In this document: piece after piece, positions 8,723-17,422 of the stretch
Layout of the letters: each line of letters starts with the position of its first letter
How positions within the stretch are numbered: position 1 is the stretch's first letter
NCBI GenBank assembly: GCA_016699835.1
Contig: CP064987.1
Coordinates: 1,178,001-1,242,000 of the forward strand
Reading direction: 5' to 3'
DNA from: Phycisphaerales bacterium
GTDB taxonomy: Bacteria; Planctomycetota; Phycisphaerae; Phycisphaerales; UBA1924
DNA length: 64,000 bases
Translations under genes and position numbers: made by a program
Notes under the pieces: model-generated
What the model saw: only the letters and a program-made list of their open reading frames with translations
Database searches by the model: none
What the model was told of the DNA's origin: nothing

Positions 8723-9963
8723 GTCCTCGCGCCCGACTTCGCCCTCGGCGTGAGCCGCGCCAGCCGCTCGATCGCCGCCTCCATCGTCTTGGGTTTCTTG
8801 CAGAACGCGAATCGAACCAGGTGCCGTGCGTCACGCCCATCTTGATAAAACGCGCTCGGCGGGATCGCCGCCACGCCCACCTCGCGCGTCAGTGTCCGGC
8901 AGAAGTCCCAGTCATCCTCGAACCCAAACGCCGAGTGGTCCGCCATGATGAAGTACGACGCCGCGGGCACGCAGACCTTGAAGCCCTGCCTTTCCAGTGC
9001 GCCAGCGAGCAGATCTCGATTGCCCTTGAGCAGCGACACGAGCGCGCGGATCGAGTCCTTCCCGTTCGTGAGCGCCACCGCCGCCGCGTACTGCAGGGGC
9101 GTCGCCGCACCATACGTCAGGAACTGGTGGGCCGCGCGCACGCCCGCTGTCAACCTCGGCGTCGCCACGACCCAGCCGATCTTCCACCCCGTCAGACTGA
9201 AGGACTTTCCCAGGCTCGACATCGTCACCGTCCGCTCGCGCATGCCGTCCAATATCGCGATCGGCACGTGCTCGGCACCCTCGTCATAGATCAGGTGCTC
9301 GTAGACCTCATCCGTGAACGCCAGCAGGTCGTGCTCCACGCAGAGACGAGCGATGGATTCCAACTCGATCTGCGTGAAGACCTTCCCCGTCGGATTGTGC
9401 GGCGTGTTGATCAGGATCGCCCGCGTCTTGGGCCCGATCGCGCGCCGGAGTTCGTCCTCATCGAACCAGAAACCCTCGCGTGCGCCCACGCCCCACGCCT
9501 TCGGCGGTCGCAAATTCACCACTCTGGGCACCGCCCGCGCCATCGCCAGGCACGGGCGATACGAGTCATAGAACGGCTCAAAGAGGATCACCTCATCGCC
9601 AGGGTCCAGCAGGCCCAGCATCGTCGACGCGATCGCCTGTGTGCACCCCGTCGTCACCGTCACCCACGAGTCCGCCTCGATCTCACCCAATGTATCGAAC
9701 CCGCGCTCACGCCACGACCGCGCGATCGCCTCGTTGAGCGCCGGCACGCCCATCATCCGCGCGTACTGGTTGTGTCCCGCGCCGATCGCCGCAGTCGCTG
9801 CCTGCTTCACGAACTCCGGCCCGTCGAAATCCGGGAACCCCTGTGCCAGATTCGCCGCCTGGTGCTTCGTCGCCAGGGCCGTCATCTCGGCAAAGACCGA
9901 GGTCCCAAAGGGCTTCAGCGCCCCGCTCACCCGCGTCCCGCTCGTTCCATCCGTGTTCGACAT
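8719..9963 (-). CDS. PLP-dependent aminotransferase, class I/II
   Basis: A 414-residue fold-type I aminotransferase resembling the methionine/kynurenine aminotransferase group (YbdL-like). Visible: the substrate-side NQYARMMGVPALNEAI, the PLP-binding NPTGKVF with TDEVYEHL, and the Schiff-base Lys in SLGKSFSLTGWKIGW. The natural substrate cannot be read from sequence. A GTG six bases upstream (9969) is an alternative start; neither has a clear ribosome-binding site. It lies 52 nt downstream of the FecCD gene and overlaps the glycerate kinase, so the three may be one transcript. Confidence 0.9.
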   Translation of the reverse strand: MSNTDGTSGTRVSGALKPFGTSVFAEMTALATKHQAANLAQGFPDFDGPEFVKQAATAAIGAGHNQYARMMGVPALNEAIARSWRERGFDTLGEIEADSWVTVTTGCTQAIASTMLGLLDPGDEVILFEPFYDSYRPCLAMARAVPRVVNLRPPKAWGVGAREGFWFDEDELRRAIGPKTRAILINTPHNPTGKVFTQIELESIARLCVEHDLLAFTDEVYEHLIYDEGAEHVPIAILDGMRERTVTMSSLGKSFSLTGWKIGWVVATPRLTAGVRAAHQFLTYGAATPLQYAAAVALTNGKDSIRALVSLLKGNRDLLAGALERQGFKVCVPAASYFIMADHSAFGFEDDWDFCRTLTREVGVAAIPPSAFYQDGRDARHLVRFAFCKKPKTMEAAIERLARLTPRAKSGART

Positions 9964-10014
9964 GTCCACAGGATACTCGATTCGCCGAGTTCCTCCGACC
10001 CCCCCCCACGGCCA

Positions 10015-11052
10015 CTACCAGCCATCTCGGCGTCCGCCCTTCCCCCTCCCGCGCAGGATCGCGATGATCACCGGGCCTCCCACAAGCGACGTCAGCACGC
10101 TGATCGGCAATCGCCCGAACTCCGGCATTGCCTCCCGCAACGCCGCCACCGCCAGATCCGCCCCGATCACCAGCGCCGCCCCCGCCACTGCGCTCAGCAG
10201 CACCAGCACTCGATGCGACGGGCCCACGAGTCGTCGCACGACGTGCGGCGCGATCAATCCCACAAACCCCACCGACCCCGCCAGCACCACCGCGCTCGCC
10301 GCGAGCACGCCCGAGGCGATGAACAGCATCGCCCGCAGCCGCCCCATCGCCACGCCGACGCTCCGTGCCTCGTCCTCACTCAGACTCGCGGCGTCCATCG
10401 CCGGCCCCAGCCACACACCAACACCCACGCCGATCGCCACGACCACGGCACAGGCCATCGGAGTCGCATCCGTGACGCGCACATCGCGGATCGATCCCGC
10501 CAGCAGCCGCGTGATCTCGACGCCGCCGTCGGGCATCAGGTTGCGGATCACCTCTGTTCCCGCCGCGCACAGCAGCCCGACCACCACGCCCACCAGAATC
10601 AGCGTCACCGGCTCGAGCAACCCGCGCCGCTGGCCAAGCAGATACACCACGGCCAGCGAGCCCAGTGCTCCGACCACCGCCGCCCCCGCGGCCCCAAACG
10701 CGACGCCGCCACTGCCCCCTACCCCGCCAGCCCACGCGCCGTACACAGCGCCAGCAACGCCCAGCCCCGCCCCCGATGACAATCCCAACAGGTCTGGGGC
10801 CGCCAGCGGATTGCGCATGAGCGCCTGCAGCATCACCCCCGACACCGCGAGGGCCGCCCCGACCAGCGCGCCCACCGCCACTCGATTGGCCCGCAACTCC
10901 AGCACAACCGCGCCGCTGCTACCTTCCCCACCCCCCCACCCAGCCCCCGCCAACCCCCAGACCCGCGCCGCCGCCACCACGACAAGCACGGCGACCATCG
11001 CCACGCCCCATCGCCACACCAAGGTCGTCGATCGCCGCCCGCCGTCACCCAT
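10015..11052 (-). CDS. FecCD-family ABC transporter permease (iron-siderophore/B12 type)
   Basis: A 345-residue permease with 8-10 hydrophobic segments. It carries the FecCD/BtuC hallmarks RANRVAVGALVGAALAVSG, QALMRNPLAAPDLLG, LAGSVGFVGLIAPHVVRRLVG and a C-terminal segment ending in GGPVIIAIL. These proteins form the membrane channel of Fe-siderophore, haem or B12 importers and need an ATPase and a binding protein; neither is nearby. I start at the ATG at 11052; the 61 upstream in-frame residues are low-complexity and overlap the repeat array at 11071-11105, so they are not coding. Confidence 0.9.
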   Translation of the reverse strand: MGDGGRRSTTLVWRWGVAMVAVLVVVAAARVWGLAGAGWGGGEGSSGAVVLELRANRVAVGALVGAALAVSGVMLQALMRNPLAAPDLLGLSSGAGLGVAGAVYGAWAGGVGGSGGVAFGAAGAAVVGALGSLAVVYLLGQRRGLLEPVTLILVGVVVGLLCAAGTEVIRNLMPDGGVEITRLLAGSIRDVRVTDATPMACAVVVAIGVGVGVWLGPAMDAASLSEDEARSVGVAMGRLRAMLFIASGVLAASAVVLAGSVGFVGLIAPHVVRRLVGPSHRVLVLLSAVAGAALVIGADLAVAALREAMPEFGRLPISVLTSLVGGPVIIAILRGRGKGGRRDGW

Positions 11053-11070
11053 CGTGAAGGCTAGGAAGGG

Positions 11071-11105
11071 GGCAATGGGGAATAGGCAATGGGCAATGGG
11101 TGTCG
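11071..11105. repeat. Degenerate 7-bp tandem array (GGCAATG type), left of atpC
   Basis: Five consecutive heptamers: GGCAATG, GGGAATA, GGCAATG, GGCAATG, GGTGTCG. The array lies just upstream of the divergent FecCD start and before atpC. A related array lies on the other side of atpC (11615-11656). The 7-bp periodicity resembles the short tandemly repeated repetitive sequences described in cyanobacteria. Confidence 0.7.
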
Positions 11106-11191
11106 AACCGCCGGACCTGGCCGATTGTCCATTTGCCCGTTTGCCCCGCCCCGCGCATATCATCGCCCCCACGCCTTTTCGGGAGTCTTCT

Positions 11192-11608
11192 GTGGCCCTT
11201 TCCCCCTCCATCCGCTGCCGCCTCGTCACGCCCACCGCCTCGCTTCTCGATGAGCAGGTGACCTATGCCTCGATCCCCGCGTGGGACGGGCTCTTCGGCG
11301 TGCAGGGCGGGCACGCGCCCCTCCTCGCCCGCCTGGGCACGGGCGAACTCCGCCTCGATTTCGCCGACTCCAGCAAGGGCAAGGGCGGCCGGCGCAGTTA
11401 CGCCCTCGATGGCGGCTTCGTCCGCATCGTGGACAACCAGTTGACGATCCTCGCCGAGCGTGCCGTCGCCGCCGAGCACGTCGTCGTCGCCGACGTCGAG
11501 AAGAACGTCAAGCAACTCGAGACCGCCCCCGCCACCGACCGCCGCGCCCGCGACCTGTCCTACGCCCAGACCCAGTTGAACCTGGCCAGGGGCAACCGCG
11601 GGATCTGA
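11192..11608 (+). CDS. atpC: F1-ATP synthase epsilon subunit
   Basis: A 138-residue epsilon subunit. The beta-sandwich domain is clear (VTPTASLLDEQVTYASIPAWDG, FGVQGGHAPLLARLGTGEL, YALDGGFVRIVDNQLTILAE), followed by the helical hairpin at the C-terminus (DLSYAQTQLNLARG). Epsilon couples rotation to catalysis and can inhibit ATP hydrolysis. I chose the GTG at 11192 because GGGAG lies 6 nt upstream and the protein then starts at the normal family position. No other atp gene is next to it: the neighbours are a divergent FecCD gene and a gene-free region, so it is detached from atpD. Confidence 0.93.
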   Translation: MALSPSIRCRLVTPTASLLDEQVTYASIPAWDGLFGVQGGHAPLLARLGTGELRLDFADSSKGKGGRRSYALDGGFVRIVDNQLTILAERAVAAEHVVVADVEKNVKQLETAPATDRRARDLSYAQTQLNLARGNRGI

Positions 11609-11614
11609 CGGAGA

Positions 11615-11656
11615 GGCAACGGGCACTAGGCACTGGGCATCAGGTCGTGGGAGTGG
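11615..11656. repeat. Degenerate 7-bp tandem array, right of atpC
   Basis: Six heptamers: GGCAACG, GGCACTA, GGCACTG, GGCATCA, GGTCGTG, GGAGTGG. It begins 6 nt after the atpC stop and shares the GGCAnnn unit and spacing with the array at 11071-11105, in the same orientation. Confidence 0.7.
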
Positions 11657-11782
11657 GTCCGATTCTGTCTTGTCTGCCATCCGTCGACCGCTCCGGGCCG
11701 ACTGATGCAAGGCTGCGATGACGCCGAATCGTCGTCGGCACTTCGACACGAAAGACACGGCACGAACAGACGCCTCCCCCCT

Positions 11783-11812
11783 CACCCACCCCACCCCACC
11801 CCACCCCACCCA
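11783..11812. repeat. CCCCA tandem tract (G-quadruplex motif on the minus strand)
   Basis: About five copies of ACCCC/CCCCA in a row, flanked by further C-runs. On the minus strand it reads as repeated TGGGG, with at least four G-runs of 4 separated by single T. That meets the usual sequence criteria for an intramolecular G-quadruplex. Confidence 0.75.
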
Positions 11813-11906
11813 ATAGTCGCATTCAGTCGACAAGACCGGCCTTCGTCCAGGGGAGATGCCTCATTCCCCGGTGTTTTCCCTTGGATCGCACGCGCCGAAT
11901 CGTGTG

Positions 11907-11939
11907 CAACGCGCGCTTTCTCGGAGAAAGCGCGCGTTG
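11907..11939. repeat. Perfect 16-bp inverted repeat, single-base centre
   Basis: The left arm CAACGCGCGCTTTCTC (11907-11922) is exactly complementary to the right arm 11924-11939, with a single G between. It could form a very stable hairpin or cruciform. No T-run follows on either strand, so it is not a standard terminator. Because it is symmetric, both strands encode the same short peptide. Confidence 0.85.
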
Positions 11940-12192
11940 GCTCCCGCCCCGCGCGCGCCGATCGGCAAGAAACGCGCGTGTTTCGGCACTTTTCGCGCGT
12001 TGCTCGTCGGGAAGCGCGTGCCGACGCCCACACGTCGCGCGTCGCCCCGGGCGCGGCGCGCGTAGTGGCCGAGCCGGCGCACGCGGAGCGATCGAGAACC
12101 CCCGGCACAAAGGAACGATGCCGAACGAAGGCCACGAGAGATGAGCTAGGAGATCGGAGATAACGGCCCGGAGAGCCTCGTACCGGGCGGAC

Positions 12193-14220
12193 TTACTCGT
12201 CGCCGTGGGTTGACGAAGGAACCGGCTCTTGCTTCGAGTCGGCGTCGTCGTCCTTCATGTCCTCGTCCGGCGAGTCTTTGGCCTTGGCCTTCGACGCATC
12301 AGTGCTCCCCACACCCCCCACACCCCCAGCCCCGATCGGCTCGAACTCGGGGAGCGGGTGGCGAACGTCGGTCCGCGCGAGGACACTCATCGACGGATCG
12401 ACGACGGCGCCGACGACGCGCGTCTCGAAGTGCCTCGTGATCTCGACCTGCCGCTCGTCCGTCGGGATCGTGAGCCACTCGACGCGATCGTCGTCGAGCG
12501 TGACGCGGATGGGGAGTTCGATCGCGAACGCAGGGTTGTCGGCGTTGATGGTCTGCGTCTGCTCGACGCCCACGGTGAGTTCATTCGTCTGCGTGTTCCA
12601 GGCGAAGTCGATCGCGAGGGCGGGCATGCCCGGGCGGCGGCACCACTGGTCGAAGAATCGCTCGAGGCTCTGGCCGCTGACTTCCTCGAAGACCTTGCGG
12701 AGATCGTCGGTCTCGACGACTTTGTCCTTGAAGCGCTGGACATAGAGGCGAACGCCCGTGAAGAAGAGGTCGTCGCCCAAACGCTCGCGGAGCATGTGGA
12801 GGACGCTCGCGCCCTTGGCGTAGGGATCGTCGAGTTTCATAAAGACGCGGTCGGGGTCGTTGTAGCGCTTGGAGACCATCGGCGGGTACATCGGGGCATA
12901 GCCGCGGTTGCCCCGGCGCTGGCTTCGGGCAAATCCGGCGACGGACTTCAGGTACCTCGCCCGGGCCGCCTCCTTGCCGCCCTCCTGCATTCCCAGGTGC
13001 TCCTCCCAGAGGCACTCGGCGTACGACGCGAATCCTTCGTTGAGCCAGATGTGCTCCCACGAGGCGCAGGTGATGAGGTCGCCGAACCACTGGTGGGCGA
13101 GCTCGTGGCAGATGACATCTTCCCAGCGCTCGCGCGAGCCCGAGGCCGTACGGATGGTGTTGAAAGTCGCGGAGGTGTTCTCCATGCCCCCGGCGGCGAA
13201 GTCGCGGACGAGCGCCTGCCCATACTTCGCCCAGGGGAACGGCTCGGCGAAGACCTCCTCATAGAACGCGACCATCTCGGGCGTGCGTCCGTAGATCTCG
13301 CGGACCTCGTCCTCGCTGCCATAGGGGCAATAGACGGGCATGGAGAGGCCTGGGCGGGCGGAATCCGGCCCGCCGACGTCGATGACGCTGCACCTGGCGA
13401 TAAAGAGCGCGACGAGGTAGTTGGCGTGGGGCCGGGACTGGAGCCAGTGCCAGGTGACGCGCGGCTTGCCAGGGGGGGCGTTGACATCAGGTGTTGAGGC
13501 GTCCTTCGAGAGCAGCGTGCCATTCGACAGCACCTCGTATCCATCCTCGACGGTGACACGCATCTCGGTCGAGAGGCGGTCGTTGGGGAAGTCGTGGCAC
13601 GGAAACCATCGCGAGTTGAGTTGGGCCTCGCCCTGGCTGTGGATCTGGGGGAAGGAGTCGGTGGCGCCCTCCTTGGCGGCCTTGCGCGGCGGGGAGTAGG
13701 TCAGCCCCTCGCCCGAGCGCACGCCGGGGGCGTCGGGCGAGTAATCGAGTTCGTACTCGAGCACCAGGGCGACGGCCTCTCCCGCCGGCACGGGCGCGGG
13801 GAACTGGATCGTGACCGAGCCGCCGGTCTGGGTGAAGATGCAGGCTTGGGTCTCGCCGAGAGCCGAGCGGGAATCGGGCGCTGGGGTGCCGAGGCGGGCG
13901 GTGCGGACGTTGGGACCCTTGCAGTCCAGCGTGATCGACTCGCGGGCCTGGGCGATGGGCGTGAAGACGAGCGTCTCGGTCGCGGTGAGGAAGGCCTTGC
14001 CCATGTCGGGGATGTCGAGGTCCAGCGTCATGTGCTGGAAGTCGAAGAGGCGATGGGGTGGATAGCGGTTGTTCTCGCGGCCGGTGGTCTCGTCGATGCG
14101 GAGGTCCACGGGGTTGCGACGGCTGGGGGTCGCCGGGTCGGGCGTGGGCTGGCCTTGGGCGATCGCGGCAAAGGAAGACAGGATGGTCAGGGCGATCAGG
14201 ACGATGGAACGCCGGGTCAT
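12193..14220 (-). CDS. Secreted M1-family zinc aminopeptidase
   Basis: A 675-residue gluzincin. It has an N-terminal signal peptide (MTRRSIVLIALTILSSFAA), an N-terminal beta domain, the exopeptidase motif GGMEN near residue 345, the zinc site HELAH near 370-374 with the third ligand in NEGFASY about 19 residues on, and a C-terminal domain ending in an acidic/Lys tail. M1 enzymes remove N-terminal amino acids from peptides; the signal peptide places this one outside the cytoplasm. I chose the ATG at 14220 for the signal peptide and the GAGG 6 nt upstream; 20 upstream in-frame residues look non-coding. It is divergent from pyrG. Confidence 0.93.
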   Translation of the reverse strand: MTRRSIVLIALTILSSFAAIAQGQPTPDPATPSRRNPVDLRIDETTGRENNRYPPHRLFDFQHMTLDLDIPDMGKAFLTATETLVFTPIAQARESITLDCKGPNVRTARLGTPAPDSRSALGETQACIFTQTGGSVTIQFPAPVPAGEAVALVLEYELDYSPDAPGVRSGEGLTYSPPRKAAKEGATDSFPQIHSQGEAQLNSRWFPCHDFPNDRLSTEMRVTVEDGYEVLSNGTLLSKDASTPDVNAPPGKPRVTWHWLQSRPHANYLVALFIARCSVIDVGGPDSARPGLSMPVYCPYGSEDEVREIYGRTPEMVAFYEEVFAEPFPWAKYGQALVRDFAAGGMENTSATFNTIRTASGSRERWEDVICHELAHQWFGDLITCASWEHIWLNEGFASYAECLWEEHLGMQEGGKEAARARYLKSVAGFARSQRRGNRGYAPMYPPMVSKRYNDPDRVFMKLDDPYAKGASVLHMLRERLGDDLFFTGVRLYVQRFKDKVVETDDLRKVFEEVSGQSLERFFDQWCRRPGMPALAIDFAWNTQTNELTVGVEQTQTINADNPAFAIELPIRVTLDDDRVEWLTIPTDERQVEITRHFETRVVGAVVDPSMSVLARTDVRHPLPEFEPIGAGGVGGVGSTDASKAKAKDSPDEDMKDDDADSKQEPVPSSTHGDE

Positions 14221-14367
14221 AGTGAGCCTCGCTTGGGATATGTCGACCGAATCGTCTGCGTGACGCCCACGGAACGGCAACTCTATGGAGTGATTGGTCG
14301 CGGACGTGTCACGGGGGTCTCACGCCGTGTTTGGGAGTCCGTCGCGCGTGAATCGAACGGTGATTGA

Positions 14368-14396
14368 TTGGACCTTTCGGGGCGGGCCGATACACT
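14368..14396 (+). promoter_or_regulatory. Promoter of pyrG (-35 TTGGAC, 17 bp, -10 TACACT)
   Basis: TTGGAC at 14368-14373 and TACACT at 14391-14396 are separated by exactly 17 bp. The ATG of pyrG begins 5 nt after the -10 hexamer, so transcription should start on or next to the A of the start codon. No Shine-Dalgarno sequence can fit, so the message is probably leaderless. Confidence 0.6.
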
Positions 14397-14401
14397 CTCC
14401 C

Positions 14402-16348
14402 ATGCCCCCCCAGCCGCCGAGTTCCGCCCCGGGCCACGCCTCGGGATCGTCGTCCCCTGCGCCGAATCGTGACGCGGGGAAGTCGTCGCCTCCGCCGAGG
14501 GGCGCATTCACCGGGCTCGCGGCCCTCGCGGAATCGACGGAGGAGTCGGAGTACTACAGCCCGATCCCCAAGGGCTATCAACGTGGCTTCCATAAATATG
14601 TCGTCGTGCTGGGCACGGTCATGTCGGGCCTGGGCAAGGGGATCTTCGCCTCCAGCGTCGCCAAGATGCTGAAAGACAAAGGACTTTGCGTCGCGCCCAT
14701 CAAGATGGAGGGGTACCTCAACCTCGATTCGGGAACGCTCAACCCCTACCGCCACGGCGAGGTCTTCGTCCTCGACGACGGCACCGAGTGCGACATGGAC
14801 CTGGGGACGTACGAGCGCCTCCTCGATCAGAACCTTTCCCGCTGGAACTTCACGACATCGGGCCAGATCTTCGCGGACATCATCCATCGCGAACGCCAGG
14901 GGCAGTATCTCGGGCGCGACGTGCAGTGGATCCCGCACGTCACGGGCGAGGTGAAACGCAAACTCCGCGAACTGGCCGTCCGCGGCGACGGCACGAGGCC
15001 CGCGGAGGTCGTCTTCATCGAGGTCGGCGGGACCGTCGGGGACTATGAGAACGGCGTGTACATCGAGGCGCTCCGCGAACTCGCCTTCGAGGAAGGCCCC
15101 GGCTCGGTCTGCTTTGTGGCGTTGACGTACGTCATCGAGCCGCCGGCCTTGGGCGAGCAGAAATCCAAGGCGGCCCAACTGGGCATCAAGCGATTGATGG
15201 AGGCGGGGATCCAGCCCCACCTCATCGCCTGCCGGGCGACGAATCCGGTGTCGACGAAGGTGATGCAGAAGATCGCGATGTTCAGCAACGTGCCGATGCG
15301 TCGTGTCTTCTCGATGCACGACCGCGAGAGCATCTACACGATCCCCGAGGAACTCCGCCAGGAAGGGATGGATCGCGAGGTCCTCTCGCTCCTCAACCTC
15401 CACGACAAGGTGGACCTGGGCACCGAGGATCGCGCCCGGTTGGGCTGGACGAGTTTCGTCAAGCAACTCACGACGCCCAAGAGCAGGACCGTGACCGTCG
15501 GCCTGACGGGGAAGTACGCCCACCTCCGCGACGCCTACGCCTCGATCGACAAGGCCCTCGAGCACTGCGGGGCCCACCTGGGCGTGGACATCGACATCCG
15601 CTGGATCGAGACGACGCAGATTGACGACGCCTCCGCGGGGCACGCGCTGGCGGGGCTCGATGCCGTCATCGTGCCCGGCGGTTTCGGCAGCCGGGGCGTC
15701 GAGGGGAAGATCGCGTGCGTGCGCCACTGCCGCGAGACGGGTCTGCCCTATCTGGGAATTTGTCTTGGATTCCAGGTCGCGGTGATCGAGTTCGCGCGGA
15801 ACGTCCTCGGACTGTCGGGCGCCTCTTCGACCGAGTTCAACCCCGACTCGCCGCACAAGGTCATCAGCGAACTCCCCGAGCAGAAGAAGATCGAGGGCCT
15901 CGGCGGGACCATGCGCCTGGGCGCGCAAGACGTCACGATCACACCCGGCACGCTCGCCCACTTCCTCTTTGGTGGGAAGTCGAGCATCCGCGAGCGGTTC
16001 CGCCATCGCTACGAGGTCGAGCCCGACTATGTCGAGCGATTCGAGAACGCCGGGCTGGTCTTCTCGGGTCGGCATCCCTCGCGGCCGATCATGCAGGTCC
16101 TCGAACTCAAGTCCGAGCCCGAGGCTGATCGAGCGGCCTCGACGCCTCGCGTCACGCACCCCTTCTTCATCGGGGCTCAGTTCCATCCCGAACTGACCAG
16201 TCGCCCGGTCCGCCCGCAGCCGATGTTCATGGGCCTGGTGGCGGCGACGATGACGCGAAAGTTCGGACGCTCGCTCCACGAGCCGATCCACGCCGAACTC
16301 CCGCGCTGGCTCCGCCCCACGCCTCGCAACTCGCACCAGCCGGCGTGA
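14402..16348 (+). CDS. pyrG: CTP synthase
   Basis: A 648-residue CTP synthase: UTP + ATP + glutamine to CTP. The synthetase domain begins at KYVVVLGTVMSGLGKG and includes KMEGYLNLDSGTLNPY and HGEVFVLDDGTE. The glutamine amidotransferase domain has GGFGSRG, the nucleophile in YLGICLGFQ (Cys near residue 453), and the His-Glu pair in QFHPEL near 595. The usual length is about 540; here about 62 Pro/Ser-rich residues precede the conserved core. The ATG at 14402 fits the promoter at 14368-14396 as a leaderless start. The next gene follows after 13 nt. Confidence 0.95.
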   Translation: MPPQPPSSAPGHASGSSSPAPNRDAGKSSPPPRGAFTGLAALAESTEESEYYSPIPKGYQRGFHKYVVVLGTVMSGLGKGIFASSVAKMLKDKGLCVAPIKMEGYLNLDSGTLNPYRHGEVFVLDDGTECDMDLGTYERLLDQNLSRWNFTTSGQIFADIIHRERQGQYLGRDVQWIPHVTGEVKRKLRELAVRGDGTRPAEVVFIEVGGTVGDYENGVYIEALRELAFEEGPGSVCFVALTYVIEPPALGEQKSKAAQLGIKRLMEAGIQPHLIACRATNPVSTKVMQKIAMFSNVPMRRVFSMHDRESIYTIPEELRQEGMDREVLSLLNLHDKVDLGTEDRARLGWTSFVKQLTTPKSRTVTVGLTGKYAHLRDAYASIDKALEHCGAHLGVDIDIRWIETTQIDDASAGHALAGLDAVIVPGGFGSRGVEGKIACVRHCRETGLPYLGICLGFQVAVIEFARNVLGLSGASSTEFNPDSPHKVISELPEQKKIEGLGGTMRLGAQDVTITPGTLAHFLFGGKSSIRERFRHRYEVEPDYVERFENAGLVFSGRHPSRPIMQVLELKSEPEADRAASTPRVTHPFFIGAQFHPELTSRPVRPQPMFMGLVAATMTRKFGRSLHEPIHAELPRWLRPTPRNSHQPA

Positions 16349-16361
16349 TCGCGGGCAAGCC

Positions 16362-17273
16362 GTGCCCGGCGATCATTCGCATCACGACCGCGACGGGACG
16401 CCGAGGCCGAGCCACGCCTCGCACGTGCCCCGCCTCTTCGATCAGGAACGCCACACCGACCGCAGCGTTCCCGGCGTCGCGCGGGTGCTCTTCTGGAACA
16501 TCCTCCACGGCGGCGGCCGCGAGCGTATTGCCTCGATCGCGCTCGCCATCATGGATCACCATCCTGACGTCGTCGTCCTCTGCGAGTTCCGCCGATCGAT
16601 TGGCGGGCAGATCGTCGGCCTGCTCGCCGACCGCGGCCTATCCCATCACCACGCGACCAACCCCGGCACGACCACAACCGGTCAGAGCCGAAATGGCGTG
16701 CTCATCGCGTCGCGGTGGGCGATCACACCGGGCCATCAGGGCGTGCTGGGAAGGAAGTTCCCCGGACGATGGCTGGATGTCGAGATCGCCGAGTTGGGGT
16801 TAGCCCTATCGGGCATCCACGCCCCGGACGACACCCAGGCAGGGGTCAAAGCCGAGTTCTGGAATGAGGTGATCGCCCTCGCCCGTGTTCGGACGACCGA
16901 AAGTCGCCCGTGGCTCATCGCCGGTGACGCCAACACCGGGCGTCACGGGATTGATGAAAAGGGCAAAACGTTCCGATTCCCGGCGCTCCTGGGAACGCTC
17001 GTAACCCTTGGAATGGCAGACCTCTGGCGAGATGCGAATCCCGATTCCCGTGAGGTTTCTTGGCGCTCGGGCGACGCGAACGGGACTCGGATCGATACCG
17101 CGTTCGCCTCGCCGGCGCTCCGTCCGCGGGTCATTTCGGCCCGGTTTTCCCACGCCGAACGCGAGAGCGGCCTGTCGGATCACTCCATCCTTCTGGTGGA
17201 CATCGCCCCCCAACCGGCGGAATTTCGGGGAGAAAACGCAAAATTTCTGCGTCCCGAAGAGGAAAACATGTAG
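16362..17273 (+). CDS. Endonuclease/exonuclease/phosphatase-family protein
   Basis: A 303-residue protein of the EEP fold (DNase I/AP-endonuclease-like metal phosphoesterases). Visible motifs: LFWNIL near residue 44, VVLCEFR for the metal-binding Glu, IAGDANTGRHG in the middle, and the C-terminal SGLSDHSILLVDI with the catalytic Asp-His. The substrate could be nucleic acid, a phospholipid or another phosphodiester; sequence alone does not decide. No ATG lies near the front: GTG at 16362 is the first usable start, 13 nt after pyrG, and the first 35 residues are poorly conserved-looking. Confidence 0.8.
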   Translation: MPGDHSHHDRDGTPRPSHASHVPRLFDQERHTDRSVPGVARVLFWNILHGGGRERIASIALAIMDHHPDVVVLCEFRRSIGGQIVGLLADRGLSHHHATNPGTTTTGQSRNGVLIASRWAITPGHQGVLGRKFPGRWLDVEIAELGLALSGIHAPDDTQAGVKAEFWNEVIALARVRTTESRPWLIAGDANTGRHGIDEKGKTFRFPALLGTLVTLGMADLWRDANPDSREVSWRSGDANGTRIDTAFASPALRPRVISARFSHAERESGLSDHSILLVDIAPQPAEFRGENAKFLRPEEENM

Positions 17274-17422
17274 CCAAATCGCTCCAACCACCGAAAAATC
17301 CAGCGGAAAACCGGCGTGTTGCCGGACTCGGCGCGAACGCCGATGGATTGAGGGAAACGAGTCGTCCGGCCCAGGATGGTCCAGACCGGGCGCCTCGATC
17401 ACAGCCAACTTTGGAGAAAGTC

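Larger units (their letters stand above)
11609..12192. other. 584-bp gene-free region with repeats and palindromes
   Basis: I see no convincing gene here on either strand. From left to right it contains a 7-bp tandem array (11615-11656), a CCCCA tandem tract (11783-11812), a perfect 16-bp inverted repeat (11907-11939), and about 170 bp rich in CGCGCG motifs and short inverted repeats up to about 12065. A GCCCGG/CCGGGC hairpin at 12166-12188 lies just past the M1 aminopeptidase stop but has no T-run. Open frames exist on both strands here, but their peptides are Arg/Ala-rich and similar on both strands because of the palindromes. Confidence 0.7.

Noticed and set aside
8209..10779. Long open frame (856 codons) on the plus strand
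   Set aside because: It runs antisense to the glycerate kinase, aminotransferase and FecCD genes. The peptide is Arg/Pro/His-rich and has no domain; this is a typical high-GC shadow.
11823..12163. Small Arg-rich ORFs on both strands downstream of atpC
   Set aside because: They come from palindromic CGCGCG DNA, so both strands give similar peptides; no ribosome-binding site.
14309..16336. 675-codon minus-strand frame opposite pyrG
   Set aside because: Mirror of pyrG codon structure, with composition dominated by Arg, Asp and Val-Leu pairs and no motif.
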